Source of the DNA: PNAI01 sp964575715
Lineage (GTDB): Bacteria; Pseudomonadota; Alphaproteobacteria; Rhizobiales; Xanthobacteraceae
DNA length: 45,103 nucleotides
Reading direction: 5' to 3'
Assembly: GCA_964575715.1 (NCBI GenBank)
Contig: CAZNSG010000362.1
Location: forward strand, 1 to 45,103
Position numbers and translations under genes: made by a program. The notes under the pieces were generated by a model. It did not search any database. It was not told the origin of the DNA and saw nothing but the letters and a program-made list of their open reading frames with translations. Positions 32,572 to 39,417 of the stretch are shown here, piece by piece. Every line of letters starts with the position of its first letter. Within the stretch, counting starts at the first letter, position 1.

Positions 32572-34185
32572 TCAGCCGCCTTCGATTTCGGCCCTGACCG
32601 CGATCAGCGCTTCCGGCGTGTCCACATCGACGAGCGCCGCATTATCGCTCACTGGCACCTCGGCCAAAGCCTCGGGATAGCGCCCGATCAGGTGACGCGC
32701 GCCAACGTCACCGTCGAGCACCATCAGCTCGGGAAAGAAGCGCCGCGACCACACCACCGGATTTCCTCGTTTGCCCGCGATGCTCGGCACCACCACCAGC
32801 GCGCCGCGTTCCGGATCGAACGCCGCGATCAACTGGTCGATCAAGCGCGCGCGCACTTGCGGCATGTCGCCCAGGCACACGATCGCGCCGTCGACTTCCG
32901 CAGGCAACGCCGCAAGCCCCACTTTCAGCGAAGTCGAAAGCCCGGCGGCATAATCCGGATTGTGCACGCACCGCACGTTGAGGCCCTTGAGCGCGGCTTC
33001 CACCCGCTCACGCTCATGCCCGGTCACCACCAGCACCGGCCGCGCGCGCGAGGCGAGCGCCTCTTCGGCCGCGATGCGGATGAGTGGCCGGCTGGCTATT
33101 TCGGCGGTGAGCTTGTTCGGCCCGCCCATGCGCGTCGAGCGGCCGGCGGCTAGAATAACGGCGGCGATCCGCTGCCCACCGGCAACTGGCTCCACTCGCG
33201 GCTGCGGCCGCGTGACGATTTCCATCAGCAGCCCGCCGACGCCCATGCCGGTGATATCCGCGCGCAACACCGGCAGGTCCGCGAGCAGCCGCATCAGCAC
33301 CCAGTCGAATCCATTCTCCTTCGGCGAGCGCGCACAGCCCGGCGCGCCCAGCACCGGCAGCCCGCGCGCGCTGCCGATCAGCATGAGATTGCCCGGATCG
33401 ACCGGCATGCCGAAATGCTCCACCCGTCCGCCGATCGACTCCAGCGCGGCCGGGATCACGTCGCGCCGGTCGGCAATGGCCGACGCGCCGAACACCACCA
33501 CCAGCTCCGCGCCGGATTTGAGCACTTCGTCGATCGCCTTGGCGAGCGCGGCCTGCTCGTGCGGCACGCGACGCTCCGCGATGATCGATGCGCCCGCCGG
33601 CGCCAGGCGCTCCAGTGTCACTTTGAGCGTCTTCTCCACCACCTTGGCCGCGAGCCCCGGCAGCAGCGTCGAGACCACGCCGATTTTCTTGATTTTGTAG
33701 GGCGCAATCCGCACCAGCGGCTTGCTCGCCACCTCGAGCGCTACGCGCTGCGCGTCCTTGCCGACCGCGAACGGAATGATTTTTACCGTCGCGATCATCT
33801 CGCCCGCCACCACCGGCTTGAACGCCGGCAGCGTGGCGAACGTGATGGCCTCGTCGATACGGTTGAGCATGTCGATGGCGCCGCGCTCCACCACCAGCAC
33901 GCCCGAACTTTCCGCAAACAGATTGGCTCGTCCGGTGAACGCGCGATCCGCACGCACGCCCTCCCCCGCAACGGCTTTGGCGATTTCGGCCGCCGCCTGG
34001 TCCTCCGACACATCGCCCGGCTCGATCCGCGCCACCATGACCTGCGCGATCCCCGCCGCCTGCAGCGCCGCGACTTCCGCGCGCCCGATCAATGTGCCTT
34101 TCTTGAGCACCAGCGCGCCCTGGCGGATGGTGTGCACGGCGGTGGCGCCGAGCGCTTCGGCCGGCGGCACGGGACCGAATTTCAT
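32572..34185 (-). CDS. Molybdopterin-binding domain fused to MocA-type cytidylyltransferase
   Basis: A 537-residue two-domain protein. Residues 1 to about 330 resemble a MoeA/MogA-type molybdopterin-binding protein (VVVFGASAIADRRDVIPAAL, then VPGLAA- and GAPGCARSPKENGFD-type stretches). Residues 343-537 are a nucleotidyltransferase with LAAGRSTRMGG (345-355), GDMP (439-442) and RGNPVVW, as in MocA. MocA attaches CMP to molybdopterin, giving the MCD cofactor of xanthine-dehydrogenase-family enzymes, which fits the adjacent cox-like cluster. The ATG at 34185 is taken because upstream sequence comes from a repeat. It is the last gene of the cluster and converges with the zinc-finger gene. Confidence 0.87.
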   Translation of the reverse strand: MKFGPVPPAEALGATAVHTIRQGALVLKKGTLIGRAEVAALQAAGIAQVMVARIEPGDVSEDQAAAEIAKAVAGEGVRADRAFTGRANLFAESSGVLVVERGAIDMLNRIDEAITFATLPAFKPVVAGEMIATVKIIPFAVGKDAQRVALEVASKPLVRIAPYKIKKIGVVSTLLPGLAAKVVEKTLKVTLERLAPAGASIIAERRVPHEQAALAKAIDEVLKSGAELVVVFGASAIADRRDVIPAALESIGGRVEHFGMPVDPGNLMLIGSARGLPVLGAPGCARSPKENGFDWVLMRLLADLPVLRADITGMGVGGLLMEIVTRPQPRVEPVAGGQRIAAVILAAGRSTRMGGPNKLTAEIASRPLIRIAAEEALASRARPVLVVTGHERERVEAALKGLNVRCVHNPDYAAGLSTSLKVGLAALPAEVDGAIVCLGDMPQVRARLIDQLIAAFDPERGALVVVPSIAGKRGNPVVWSRRFFPELMVLDGDVGARHLIGRYPEALAEVPVSDNAALVDVDTPEALIAVRAEIEGG

Positions 34186-34221
34186 CGCTCGACCTCGCGC
34201 GTGCGTATATCCTCTTTCATA

Positions 34222-34340
34222 CCTCCCCCTGAAAGGGGGAGGTCGACGCGCGAAGCGCGTCGGGTGGGGGTCGCGATATTGCAAGATGACCCCTCCCCGG
34301 TTCGCCTTCGGCGAACCGACCCTCCCCTTTCAGGGGAGGG
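34222..34340. repeat. Composite G/C-rich intergenic repeat, family 4, copy 1
   Basis: Outer units CCTCCCCCTGAAAGGGGGAGG at the left and CCCTCCCCTTTCAGGGGAGG at the right flank inner hairpins (GACGCGC-GAA-GCGCGTC and GGTTCGCC-TTC-GGCGAACC). It fills the gap between the MocA-type gene and the XdhC-type gene. Confidence 0.85.
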
Positions 34341-34369
34341 ATAAGAAAGAGCTGCGGCAAGGCCGAACT

Positions 34370-35056
34370 TCATGCCTCCTCCGCCTGGTGCAGCCGCGCC
34401 GTGATCTCGGCCATGATCGACACCGCGATCTCCGACGGCGACACCGCACCGATGTCGAGCCCGATCGGCGCATGGATGCGCGCGATGTCGCGCTCGCTGA
34501 TGCCCTGAGCTTTAAGCCGCTCCAGCCGGCGCGCGTGCGTCTTCTTCGAGCCGAGCGCGCCGATGTAGAAGCAGTCGCGCGCCAGCGCGTGGGTAAGCGC
34601 CGGATCGTCGATCTTCGGATCATGCGTGAGCGCGACAAAGGCGGTGAACCGGTCGATGCCGAGCAGCGGCAGCGCCTTGTCCGGCCATTCCGCGATCACT
34701 TTGACATCGGGGAAGCGCTCGACGCTGGCAAACGCGGTGCGCGGATCGACAATGGTGACGTCATAGCCGAGCAGGCGCGCGATTGGCGCCAGCGCCTGGC
34801 TGATATGCACCGCACCGGTGATCACCATCCGCGTCGCCGGCACATGCACGGTGAGAAAGACTTTGCCCTGCGCGGTTTCCGCCATGCCGCTTTTGCCCGA
34901 GCGCAGATGTTTCTCAAGTGTCTCCTTGAGCGGATCGCGCGCCGCATCGGCGACCTTCACCAGCCGCTGGTTGCCGCTCGCCACATCGGTGACGACGATG
35001 ACCGCGCGCCGCGCCGCGCGTTCGGCATTGAGGGCTGCGAGTATGTCGAGTTTCAC
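34370..35056 (-). CDS. XdhC-family maturation protein (Rossmann-domain part)
   Basis: A 228-residue protein. The central and C-terminal parts form the XdhC Rossmann-type domain: GAVHISQALAPIARLLGY, TIVDPR, ALTHDPKIDD and FYIGALGSKKTHARR are typical. XdhC-like proteins bind the molybdenum cofactor and help sulfurate and insert it into xanthine-dehydrogenase-family enzymes. The start is a GTG at 35056 with GGGAGA upstream; an earlier ATG would begin inside the repeat at 35086-35260. With the shorter XdhC-type gene upstream it forms a split pair. Confidence 0.87.
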   Translation of the reverse strand: MKLDILAALNAERAARRAVIVVTDVASGNQRLVKVADAARDPLKETLEKHLRSGKSGMAETAQGKVFLTVHVPATRMVITGAVHISQALAPIARLLGYDVTIVDPRTAFASVERFPDVKVIAEWPDKALPLLGIDRFTAFVALTHDPKIDDPALTHALARDCFYIGALGSKKTHARRLERLKAQGISERDIARIHAPIGLDIGAVSPSEIAVSIMAEITARLHQAEEA

Positions 35057-35085
35057 AAGTGCTTCTCCCGCAACACCAGCGTGTT

Positions 35086-35260
35086 CCCTCCCCCACCCGA
35101 ACTCGGGTTTACCCGAGTTCGGCATTTAGATTTGTCGAAGTCGGATAAATCCGACTTCGACTGGGGGAGGGTAAGGGAGGGGGGTAAACCGCGAGCACGG
35201 AGTTCGCCGCTTACCCCCCTCCCGGCGCCTTCGGCGCCGACCTCCCCCACAAGGGGGAGG
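35086..35260. repeat. Composite repeat, family 4, copy 2 (with twin-hairpin insert)
   Basis: CCCTCCCCCACC and CTGGGGGAGGG are split by the module at 35098-35159. The right half has CCCCTCCC, the hairpin CGGCGCC-TTC-GGCGCCG and CCTCCCCCACAAGGGGGAGG. It fills the gap between the two XdhC-type genes. Confidence 0.85.
35098..35159 (+). repeat. Twin-hairpin module 3
   Basis: Hairpin A arms CGAACTCGGG/CCCGAGTTCG, loop TTTA. Linker GCATTTAGATTTGT. Hairpin B arms CGAAGTCGG/CCGACTTCG, loop ATAAAT. It lies inside the loop of a family 4 repeat. Confidence 0.88.
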
Positions 35261-35290
35261 TATCAGGAGTATGCGGCACCGCCACGGAAC

Positions 35291-35614
35291 TTACTCCACC
35301 TTCTCCACAAACACCCGAATATTGCCGCCGCAGGACAGCCCGACGTTCCAGGCGGTCTCGTCGGCGACGCCGAATTCCAGTGTCTTCGGCTTGCCGCTCG
35401 CGATCACGTCAAGCGCTTCGGTCACCACCGCGCCCTCGACGCAGCCGCCGGAAACCGAACCGAGAAAATTGCCCTGATCGTCGATCACCAGGTTCGATCC
35501 GACCGGACGCGGCGCCGAGCCCCAGGTCTCCACCACGGTCGCCAGCGCCACCCCGCGCCCGGCCTTGCGCCACTCCTCGGCGGCTTTGAGAATGTCTTCG
35601 TCGCGCGCAAGCAT
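35291..35614 (-). CDS. XdhC/CoxI-family protein, N-terminal domain only
   Basis: A 107-residue protein with the XdhC_CoxI domain: LATVVETWGSAPRPVGSNLV and GSVSGGCVEGAVV (about 51-63), where the SGGCVEG cysteine is a likely cofactor contact. It ends LSCGGNIRVFVE. It lacks the Rossmann domain, which is encoded by the next gene downstream, so the two may form one maturation factor in two chains. An A/G-rich ribosome site (GGAGGTGCA) precedes the ATG. Repeats flank it on both sides. Confidence 0.87.
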   Translation of the reverse strand: MLARDEDILKAAEEWRKAGRGVALATVVETWGSAPRPVGSNLVIDDQGNFLGSVSGGCVEGAVVTEALDVIASGKPKTLEFGVADETAWNVGLSCGGNIRVFVEKVE

Positions 35615-35633
35615 GCTGCACCTCCGTTTTAAA

Positions 35634-35722
35634 CTCCCTCTCCCCGCCCGAACTTGGGTTTACCCGAGTTCGGTATTTCGATTGGCCGAAGTCGGATAAA
35701 TCCGACTTCGGTCGGGGAGAGG
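35634..35722. repeat. Short G/C-rich repeat, family 4 type, with twin-hairpin insert
   Basis: CTCCCTCTCCCCGCCC and TCGGGGAGAGG form the outer arms around the module at 35649-35711. It fills nearly all of the gap between the XdhC-type gene and coxE. Confidence 0.82.
35649..35711 (+). repeat. Twin-hairpin module 4
   Basis: Hairpin A arms CGAACTTGGG/CCCGAGTTCG (one T-G pair), loop TTTA. Linker GTATTTCGATTGG. Hairpin B arms CCGAAGTCGG/CCGACTTCGG, loop ATAAAT. Closest to module 3. Confidence 0.88.
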
Positions 35723-35732
35723 TGAATATAGG

Positions 35733-37004
35733 CTACGCTACTTTCCGCAACCACGTCTTGGGATCGATCGCGCCCGCCCCGCCAGCCGACAGCGCGCGGC
35801 ACAGTTCTCGCATAGAATCTAAATTGTGTATCGGCCGGAATTCGTCAACATGCGGCAACATCACTTTGATGCCGTGCGCCTTGGCCTCGAAGCCCTCGAA
35901 GCGCAGCAAGGGATTGAGCCAGACCAGCCGCCGGCAGGAACGATGCAGCCGGTCAATCTCAAAGCCCAGTCGCTCGTCGGGATCGCGCTCCAGCCCATCG
36001 CTGAAGAATAGCACGACCGCGCCCTGCGTGAGCACACGGCGTGCCCACAGTTTGTTGAACGTGTGCAATGAAGTGGCGATGCGGGTGCCGCCCGACCAAT
36101 CGAGCACGCCGGCCGAGCACGCTTCAAGCGCCTCGTCGGAATCGCGTTCAGCCAGCGCACGCGTCACGTTGCTCAGCCGTGTGCCGAACAGAAACGTCGA
36201 CACCTGTTTGCGCGAAGCCGTCAGCGCGTGCAGGAAATGCAGAAACATCCGCGTGTACTGGCTCATCGAGCCGGATATATCGAGCAACGCCACGATCGGC
36301 GGCGGGCGCGTGCGGTGGCCGAGATATTTCAGATCGATGATCGCGCCGCCGGCTTTCATGCTTGCGCGCAGCGTGCGGCGCAGATCGATGCGCTGGCCGT
36401 GCGGATGCGGCGTAAGCCTGCGCGTGACGCGCTCGTCGAACGGCAGCACCAGGCGTTTGATCGCGTCCTTGGCGGCCGCGGCCTCGGCTGCCGTCATCTG
36501 CGCGAAATCCTTCTTCTCCAGTACTTCGCGGTCGGAGACGGTCATGCGCGCGTCGATTTCCGTCTCGATTTTTTCGCGCTCGGTCTTTTCGCCAGCCGCG
36601 AACAGCGCATCGAGCACACGTTGCGAAGCCGCGGGCTTCGCTTGCGGCGCGGGCCCCGGCGCCTGCGGCGACATCAGCGCCAACAGCCGGTCGAGATAGC
36701 CGCGCTTGCGGAAGAAGATGCGAAACGCCTGGTCGAACAACACCGAATGCTCGCGCCGTTTGACGAACATCGCGTGCAGCGTCCAATAAAAATCCTCGCG
36801 CGTGCCGACGCCCGCCGCAGTGACCGCGGCCAGCGCATCGAGCACCGCGCCCGGCCCGACCGGAATTCCGGCCGCCCGCAGCACGCGCGCGAAGTAGAGG
36901 ATGTTTTCGGCCAGCCGGCCTTCGATTCCTTTCTCACCTCCCCCGCTTGCGGGGGAGGTCGACCCGGCGAAGCCGGGGCGGGAGGGGGCTCTATGGTCGC
37001 TCAT
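35733..37004 (-). CDS. coxE: CoxE-like VWA-domain protein
   Basis: A 423-residue protein. The C-terminal half has a von Willebrand A domain with the metal-site motif DISGS (242-246), followed by the TRLSNVT and DWSGGTRI stretches. The N-terminal half from about residue 34 is the usual CoxE helical region. CoxE works with the AAA+ protein CoxD in building the Cu/S or Mo active site of CODH-type enzymes. The first about 25 residues (SDHRAPSRPGFAGSTSPASG) are encoded by a palindromic repeat (36937-37127), and no other in-frame start is found between it and the domain, so translation seems to begin inside the repeat. Confidence 0.88.
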   Translation of the reverse strand: MSDHRAPSRPGFAGSTSPASGGGEKGIEGRLAENILYFARVLRAAGIPVGPGAVLDALAAVTAAGVGTREDFYWTLHAMFVKRREHSVLFDQAFRIFFRKRGYLDRLLALMSPQAPGPAPQAKPAASQRVLDALFAAGEKTEREKIETEIDARMTVSDREVLEKKDFAQMTAAEAAAAKDAIKRLVLPFDERVTRRLTPHPHGQRIDLRRTLRASMKAGGAIIDLKYLGHRTRPPPIVALLDISGSMSQYTRMFLHFLHALTASRKQVSTFLFGTRLSNVTRALAERDSDEALEACSAGVLDWSGGTRIATSLHTFNKLWARRVLTQGAVVLFFSDGLERDPDERLGFEIDRLHRSCRRLVWLNPLLRFEGFEAKAHGIKVMLPHVDEFRPIHNLDSMRELCRALSAGGAGAIDPKTWLRKVA

Positions 37005-37127
37005 TTATCTTCATTAGCCCGAAACGGGATTTCCCCCTCCCTATTCCTCCCCCGCCGCAAGTCGGGCTTGCCCGACTTGCGCAAGATAGTTCGGAACTCG
37101 GGCAAGCCCGAGTTCCGCGGGGGAGGG
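36937..37127. repeat. Composite repeat, family 4, copy spanning the coxE start (with twin-hairpin insert)
   Basis: The left unit CCTCCCCCGCTTGCGGGGGAGG (two arms around CTTGCG-type loop) lies inside the coxE frame. The right unit CCTCCCCCGC..GCGGGGGAGGG is split by the module at 37057-37116. The middle contains the start codon at 37004. The left unit is an empty form and the right unit a filled form of the same hairpin. Confidence 0.85.
37057..37116 (-). repeat. Twin-hairpin module 5 (reverse orientation)
   Basis: Hairpin B comes first: GCAAGTCGGG/CCCGACTTGC, loop CTTG. Linker GCAAGATAGTTC. Hairpin A: GGAACTCGGG/CCCGAGTTCC, loop CAAG. Order and linker are the reverse complement of modules 1-4. 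Confidence 0.88.
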
Positions 37128-37137
37128 AAAAAAGAAA

Positions 37138-38070
37138 TCACTCCGCCGCGCGCAGCTCAGCCTGCACCTGATCGAGCAGCTCCTTGACCTTGCCGCCTTC
37201 GAGCCGCGCGATGTCGTCCTGGTACTTGAGCAGCACGCCCAGCGTGTCGGACACCATCGCGGGATCGAGCGCCACCGCGTCGAGCTCGACCAGCGCATTT
37301 GCCCAGTCGAGCGTCTCGGCCACACCCGGCGACTTGAACAGATCCAGCTTGCGCAGCGCCTGCACAAAGCAGACCACCTGCACCGACAGCTTGCTGCCGA
37401 TGCCGGGCACCTTGGTGCGCACGATCTCGAGCTCGCGCGCAGCGTTCGGATAGCCGATCCAGTGATAGAGGCAGCGGCGCTTGAGCGCGTCGTGAATTTC
37501 GCGCGTGCGGTTCGAGGTGATCACCACAACCGGCGGATGCGCGGCCTTGATCGTGCCGAGCTCCGGGATGGTGACCTGGAAATCGGCCAGCACTTCGAGC
37601 AGATAGGCCTCAAACGCCTCGTCGCTGCGATCGAGCTCGTCGATCAACAGCACCGGCGGTCCCGCCGTGTCGGGCTCAAGCGCCTGCAATAGCGGCCGTT
37701 TGATCAGAAAGCGCTCGGAGAACACATCATGCGTGAGCCGCGCGCGATCGCCCTCGCCTTCGGCCTCCGCGATGCGGATCGCGATCATCTGCGCCGCATA
37801 GTTCCACTCATAGACCGCAGCCGCGATATCGAGGCCCTCGTAGCATTGCAGACGGATGAGCCGGCGGCCGAGCGTCGCGGCCAGCACCTTGCCGATCTCG
37901 GTCTTGCCGACACCGGCATCGCCTTCCAGGAAGATCGGCCGGCCCATCTTGAGCGCCAGAAACAGCACCGTCGCCAGCGAGCGGTCGGCGAGGTAGTCGG
38001 CCGCCGCCAGCAGTTCGAGGGTGGCTTCAATCGAGTCCGGAAGCGATCGTGGTACTGATGTCTGTTTCAT
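37138..38070 (-). CDS. coxD: CoxD-like AAA+ ATPase (MoxR type)
   Basis: A 310-residue MoxR-class ATPase. Walker A is EGDAGVGKTE (49-58), Walker B is LLIDELD (141-147) and sensor 1 is ITSNRTRE. CoxD is an ATP-driven chaperone needed for assembly of the CODH metal site, acting with the VWA protein CoxE encoded next downstream. It is membrane-associated in Oligotropha. The product begins MKQTSVPRSLPDSIEATLEL. The gap to coxM upstream is filled by a nested repeat. Confidence 0.92.
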   Translation of the reverse strand: MKQTSVPRSLPDSIEATLELLAAADYLADRSLATVLFLALKMGRPIFLEGDAGVGKTEIGKVLAATLGRRLIRLQCYEGLDIAAAVYEWNYAAQMIAIRIAEAEGEGDRARLTHDVFSERFLIKRPLLQALEPDTAGPPVLLIDELDRSDEAFEAYLLEVLADFQVTIPELGTIKAAHPPVVVITSNRTREIHDALKRRCLYHWIGYPNAARELEIVRTKVPGIGSKLSVQVVCFVQALRKLDLFKSPGVAETLDWANALVELDAVALDPAMVSDTLGVLLKYQDDIARLEGGKVKELLDQVQAELRAAE

Positions 38071-38086
38071 AAATTGTAATCTAACC

Positions 38087-38391
38087 CGTCATTGCCGGGC
38101 TCGTCCCTCGGCTGTCCGGTTTATTTTTCCGACGACGCAGCGAATGCGGCTGCGCTCCCTCCCCCGCTTGCGGGGGAGGGTTGGGGAGGGGGATACGCTG
38201 GCGTATCGGATATTTCCCCCTCCCGGATCGCTTCGCGATCCGACCTCCCCCGCAAGCGGGAGAGGTGAAAACGCCCGTGGCGCGCGCGTGTCCCCATCAT
38301 TAACAAAACAAAATAGCCTCACTGCCATGGTCTTTTCTTAAAACGGAAATTATTTTAACCGGACAGCCGTGGGCCATGCCCGGCCATGACG
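38087..38391. repeat. Three-layer nested inverted repeat between coxM and coxD
   Basis: Layer 1 (family 2): CGTCATTGCCGGGC at 38087-38100 and GCCCGGCCATGACG at 38378-38391. Layer 2: CGGCTGTCCGGTT at 38109-38121 and its exact complement AACCGGACAGCCG at 38357-38369. Layer 3 (family 4): about 38157-38265, from CCCTCCCCCGC to AGCGGGAGAGG with inner hairpins. Each layer sits inside the loop of the one before. Confidence 0.85.
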
Positions 38392-38417
38392 TTTACTTTT
38401 ATAAAACCATGCTTTTT

Positions 38418-39212
38418 TCACGCCGCGGCGAGTGCCCGCCGCGCCAGCACGCCGACCAGATGCGCGCGATATTCCGCGCTGCCGTGAATGTCGCTGTTCA
38501 TGCCGGCTGCCGGAACCGTCATCCCTTCGATCGACTTGGGCGAGAAGCGTTTCTTGAGCGCTTCCTCGAACGCCTTGACCCGGAACACGCCGCCCTCGCC
38601 CGCCCCCGTCACCGCCACGCGGATATCGGCGCCGCGCTTGGACACAAACACGCCGACCAGCGCGAAGCCCGATGCCGGCTGCTTGAACTTCTGATAGGCG
38701 GCTTTCTTGGCGAGCGGGAAGCTCACCTTGGTGATGATCTCGCCGGGCTCGAGCACGGTCTCGAACATGCCCTTGAAGAAATCGTCGGCGGCAATGCGCC
38801 GCTTGCTGGTGATGATAGTGGCGCCTAGGCCCAGCACGGCCGCGGGATAATCCGCATTGGGATCGTTGTGGGCAAGCGCGCCGCCAATCGTGCCGCGGTG
38901 GCGCACCGCCGGATCGCCGATCATGCCCGCGACCTCCGCCAGCACCGGCAGCGCATCCTTGACCACCTGGGAATTGGCCACATCCACATGCCGCGTCATG
39001 GCGCCGATCACGAGCGAGCGGCCTTTAAGCTCGATGCCGGAAAGACCCTCGATCTTGCCCATGTCGATGAGCGCGGGCGGACTTGCCAGCCGCAGCTTCA
39101 TTACCGGGATCAGCGAATGACCGCCGGCGAGCAGCTTCGCTTCCGAATTCTTAGCGAGCAGATTGACCGCCTGCCGAACCGTCGTGGGGCGGTGATAGGT
39201 AAATGCGTACAT
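38418..39212 (-). CDS. coxM: CoxM-like FAD-binding subunit of a molybdenum hydroxylase
   Basis: A 264-residue FAD subunit. The pyrophosphate-binding motifs are AGGHSLIP (29-36) and TIGGALAHNDPNAD (108-121). It passes electrons from the Fe-S subunit to the respiratory chain. It begins MYAFTYHRPTTVRQAVNLLA, the usual N terminus of the family. In transcription order it follows coxL, giving S-L-M as in form II clusters. A repeat-filled 205-bp gap separates it from coxL. Confidence 0.92.
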   Translation of the reverse strand: MYAFTYHRPTTVRQAVNLLAKNSEAKLLAGGHSLIPVMKLRLASPPALIDMGKIEGLSGIELKGRSLVIGAMTRHVDVANSQVVKDALPVLAEVAGMIGDPAVRHRGTIGGALAHNDPNADYPAAVLGLGATIITSKRRIAADDFFKGMFETVLEPGEIITKVSFPLAKKAAYQKFKQPASGFALVGVFVSKRGADIRVAVTGAGEGGVFRVKAFEEALKKRFSPKSIEGMTVPAAGMNSDIHGSAEYRAHLVGVLARRALAAA

Positions 39213-39244
39213 TTTCTAGTCCTCCAAAATTCCCCTCGCTCGAT

Positions 39245-39408
39245 CCGGTCGCCTCACCCTGAGGAGGGTCCAAAGGACCCGTCTCGAAGGGTGGCGACCG
39301 GCCCTCATCCTTCGAGACGCCGGCCAACCAAGTCGGCTATAGCCGGCTTGGCCGTCACACTACCGATCTCGGGCAAGCCCGAGATCGGCCGGCTCCTCAG
39401 GATGAGGG
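39245..39408. repeat. Family 3 repeats between coxL and coxM, second one with twin-hairpin insert
   Basis: A first unit (39245-39301) has the loop TCC-AAA-GGA and arms CCGGTCGC/GCGACCGG. The second (39302-39408) has arms CCCTCATCCTTCGAGACGCC and GGCTCCTCAGGATGAGGG. It carries the module at 39328-39387 where the empty copy at 22969-23014 has only TTT. Confidence 0.87.
39328..39387 (-). repeat. Twin-hairpin module 6 (reverse orientation)
   Basis: Hairpin B: CCAAGTCGGC/GCCGGCTTGG (one T-G pair), loop TATA. Linker CCGTCACACTAC. Hairpin A: CGATCTCGGG/CCCGAGATCG, loop CAAG. In hairpin A both arms differ from the other modules at the same pair (GAT..ATC instead of GAA..TTC). Confidence 0.87.
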
Positions 39409-39417
39409 CTATGACCA

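Noticed and set aside
34222..39408. Repeat clusters as a CRISPR array
   Set aside because: The repeats are palindromes of several families, unevenly spaced by whole genes, without regular spacers or cas genes.
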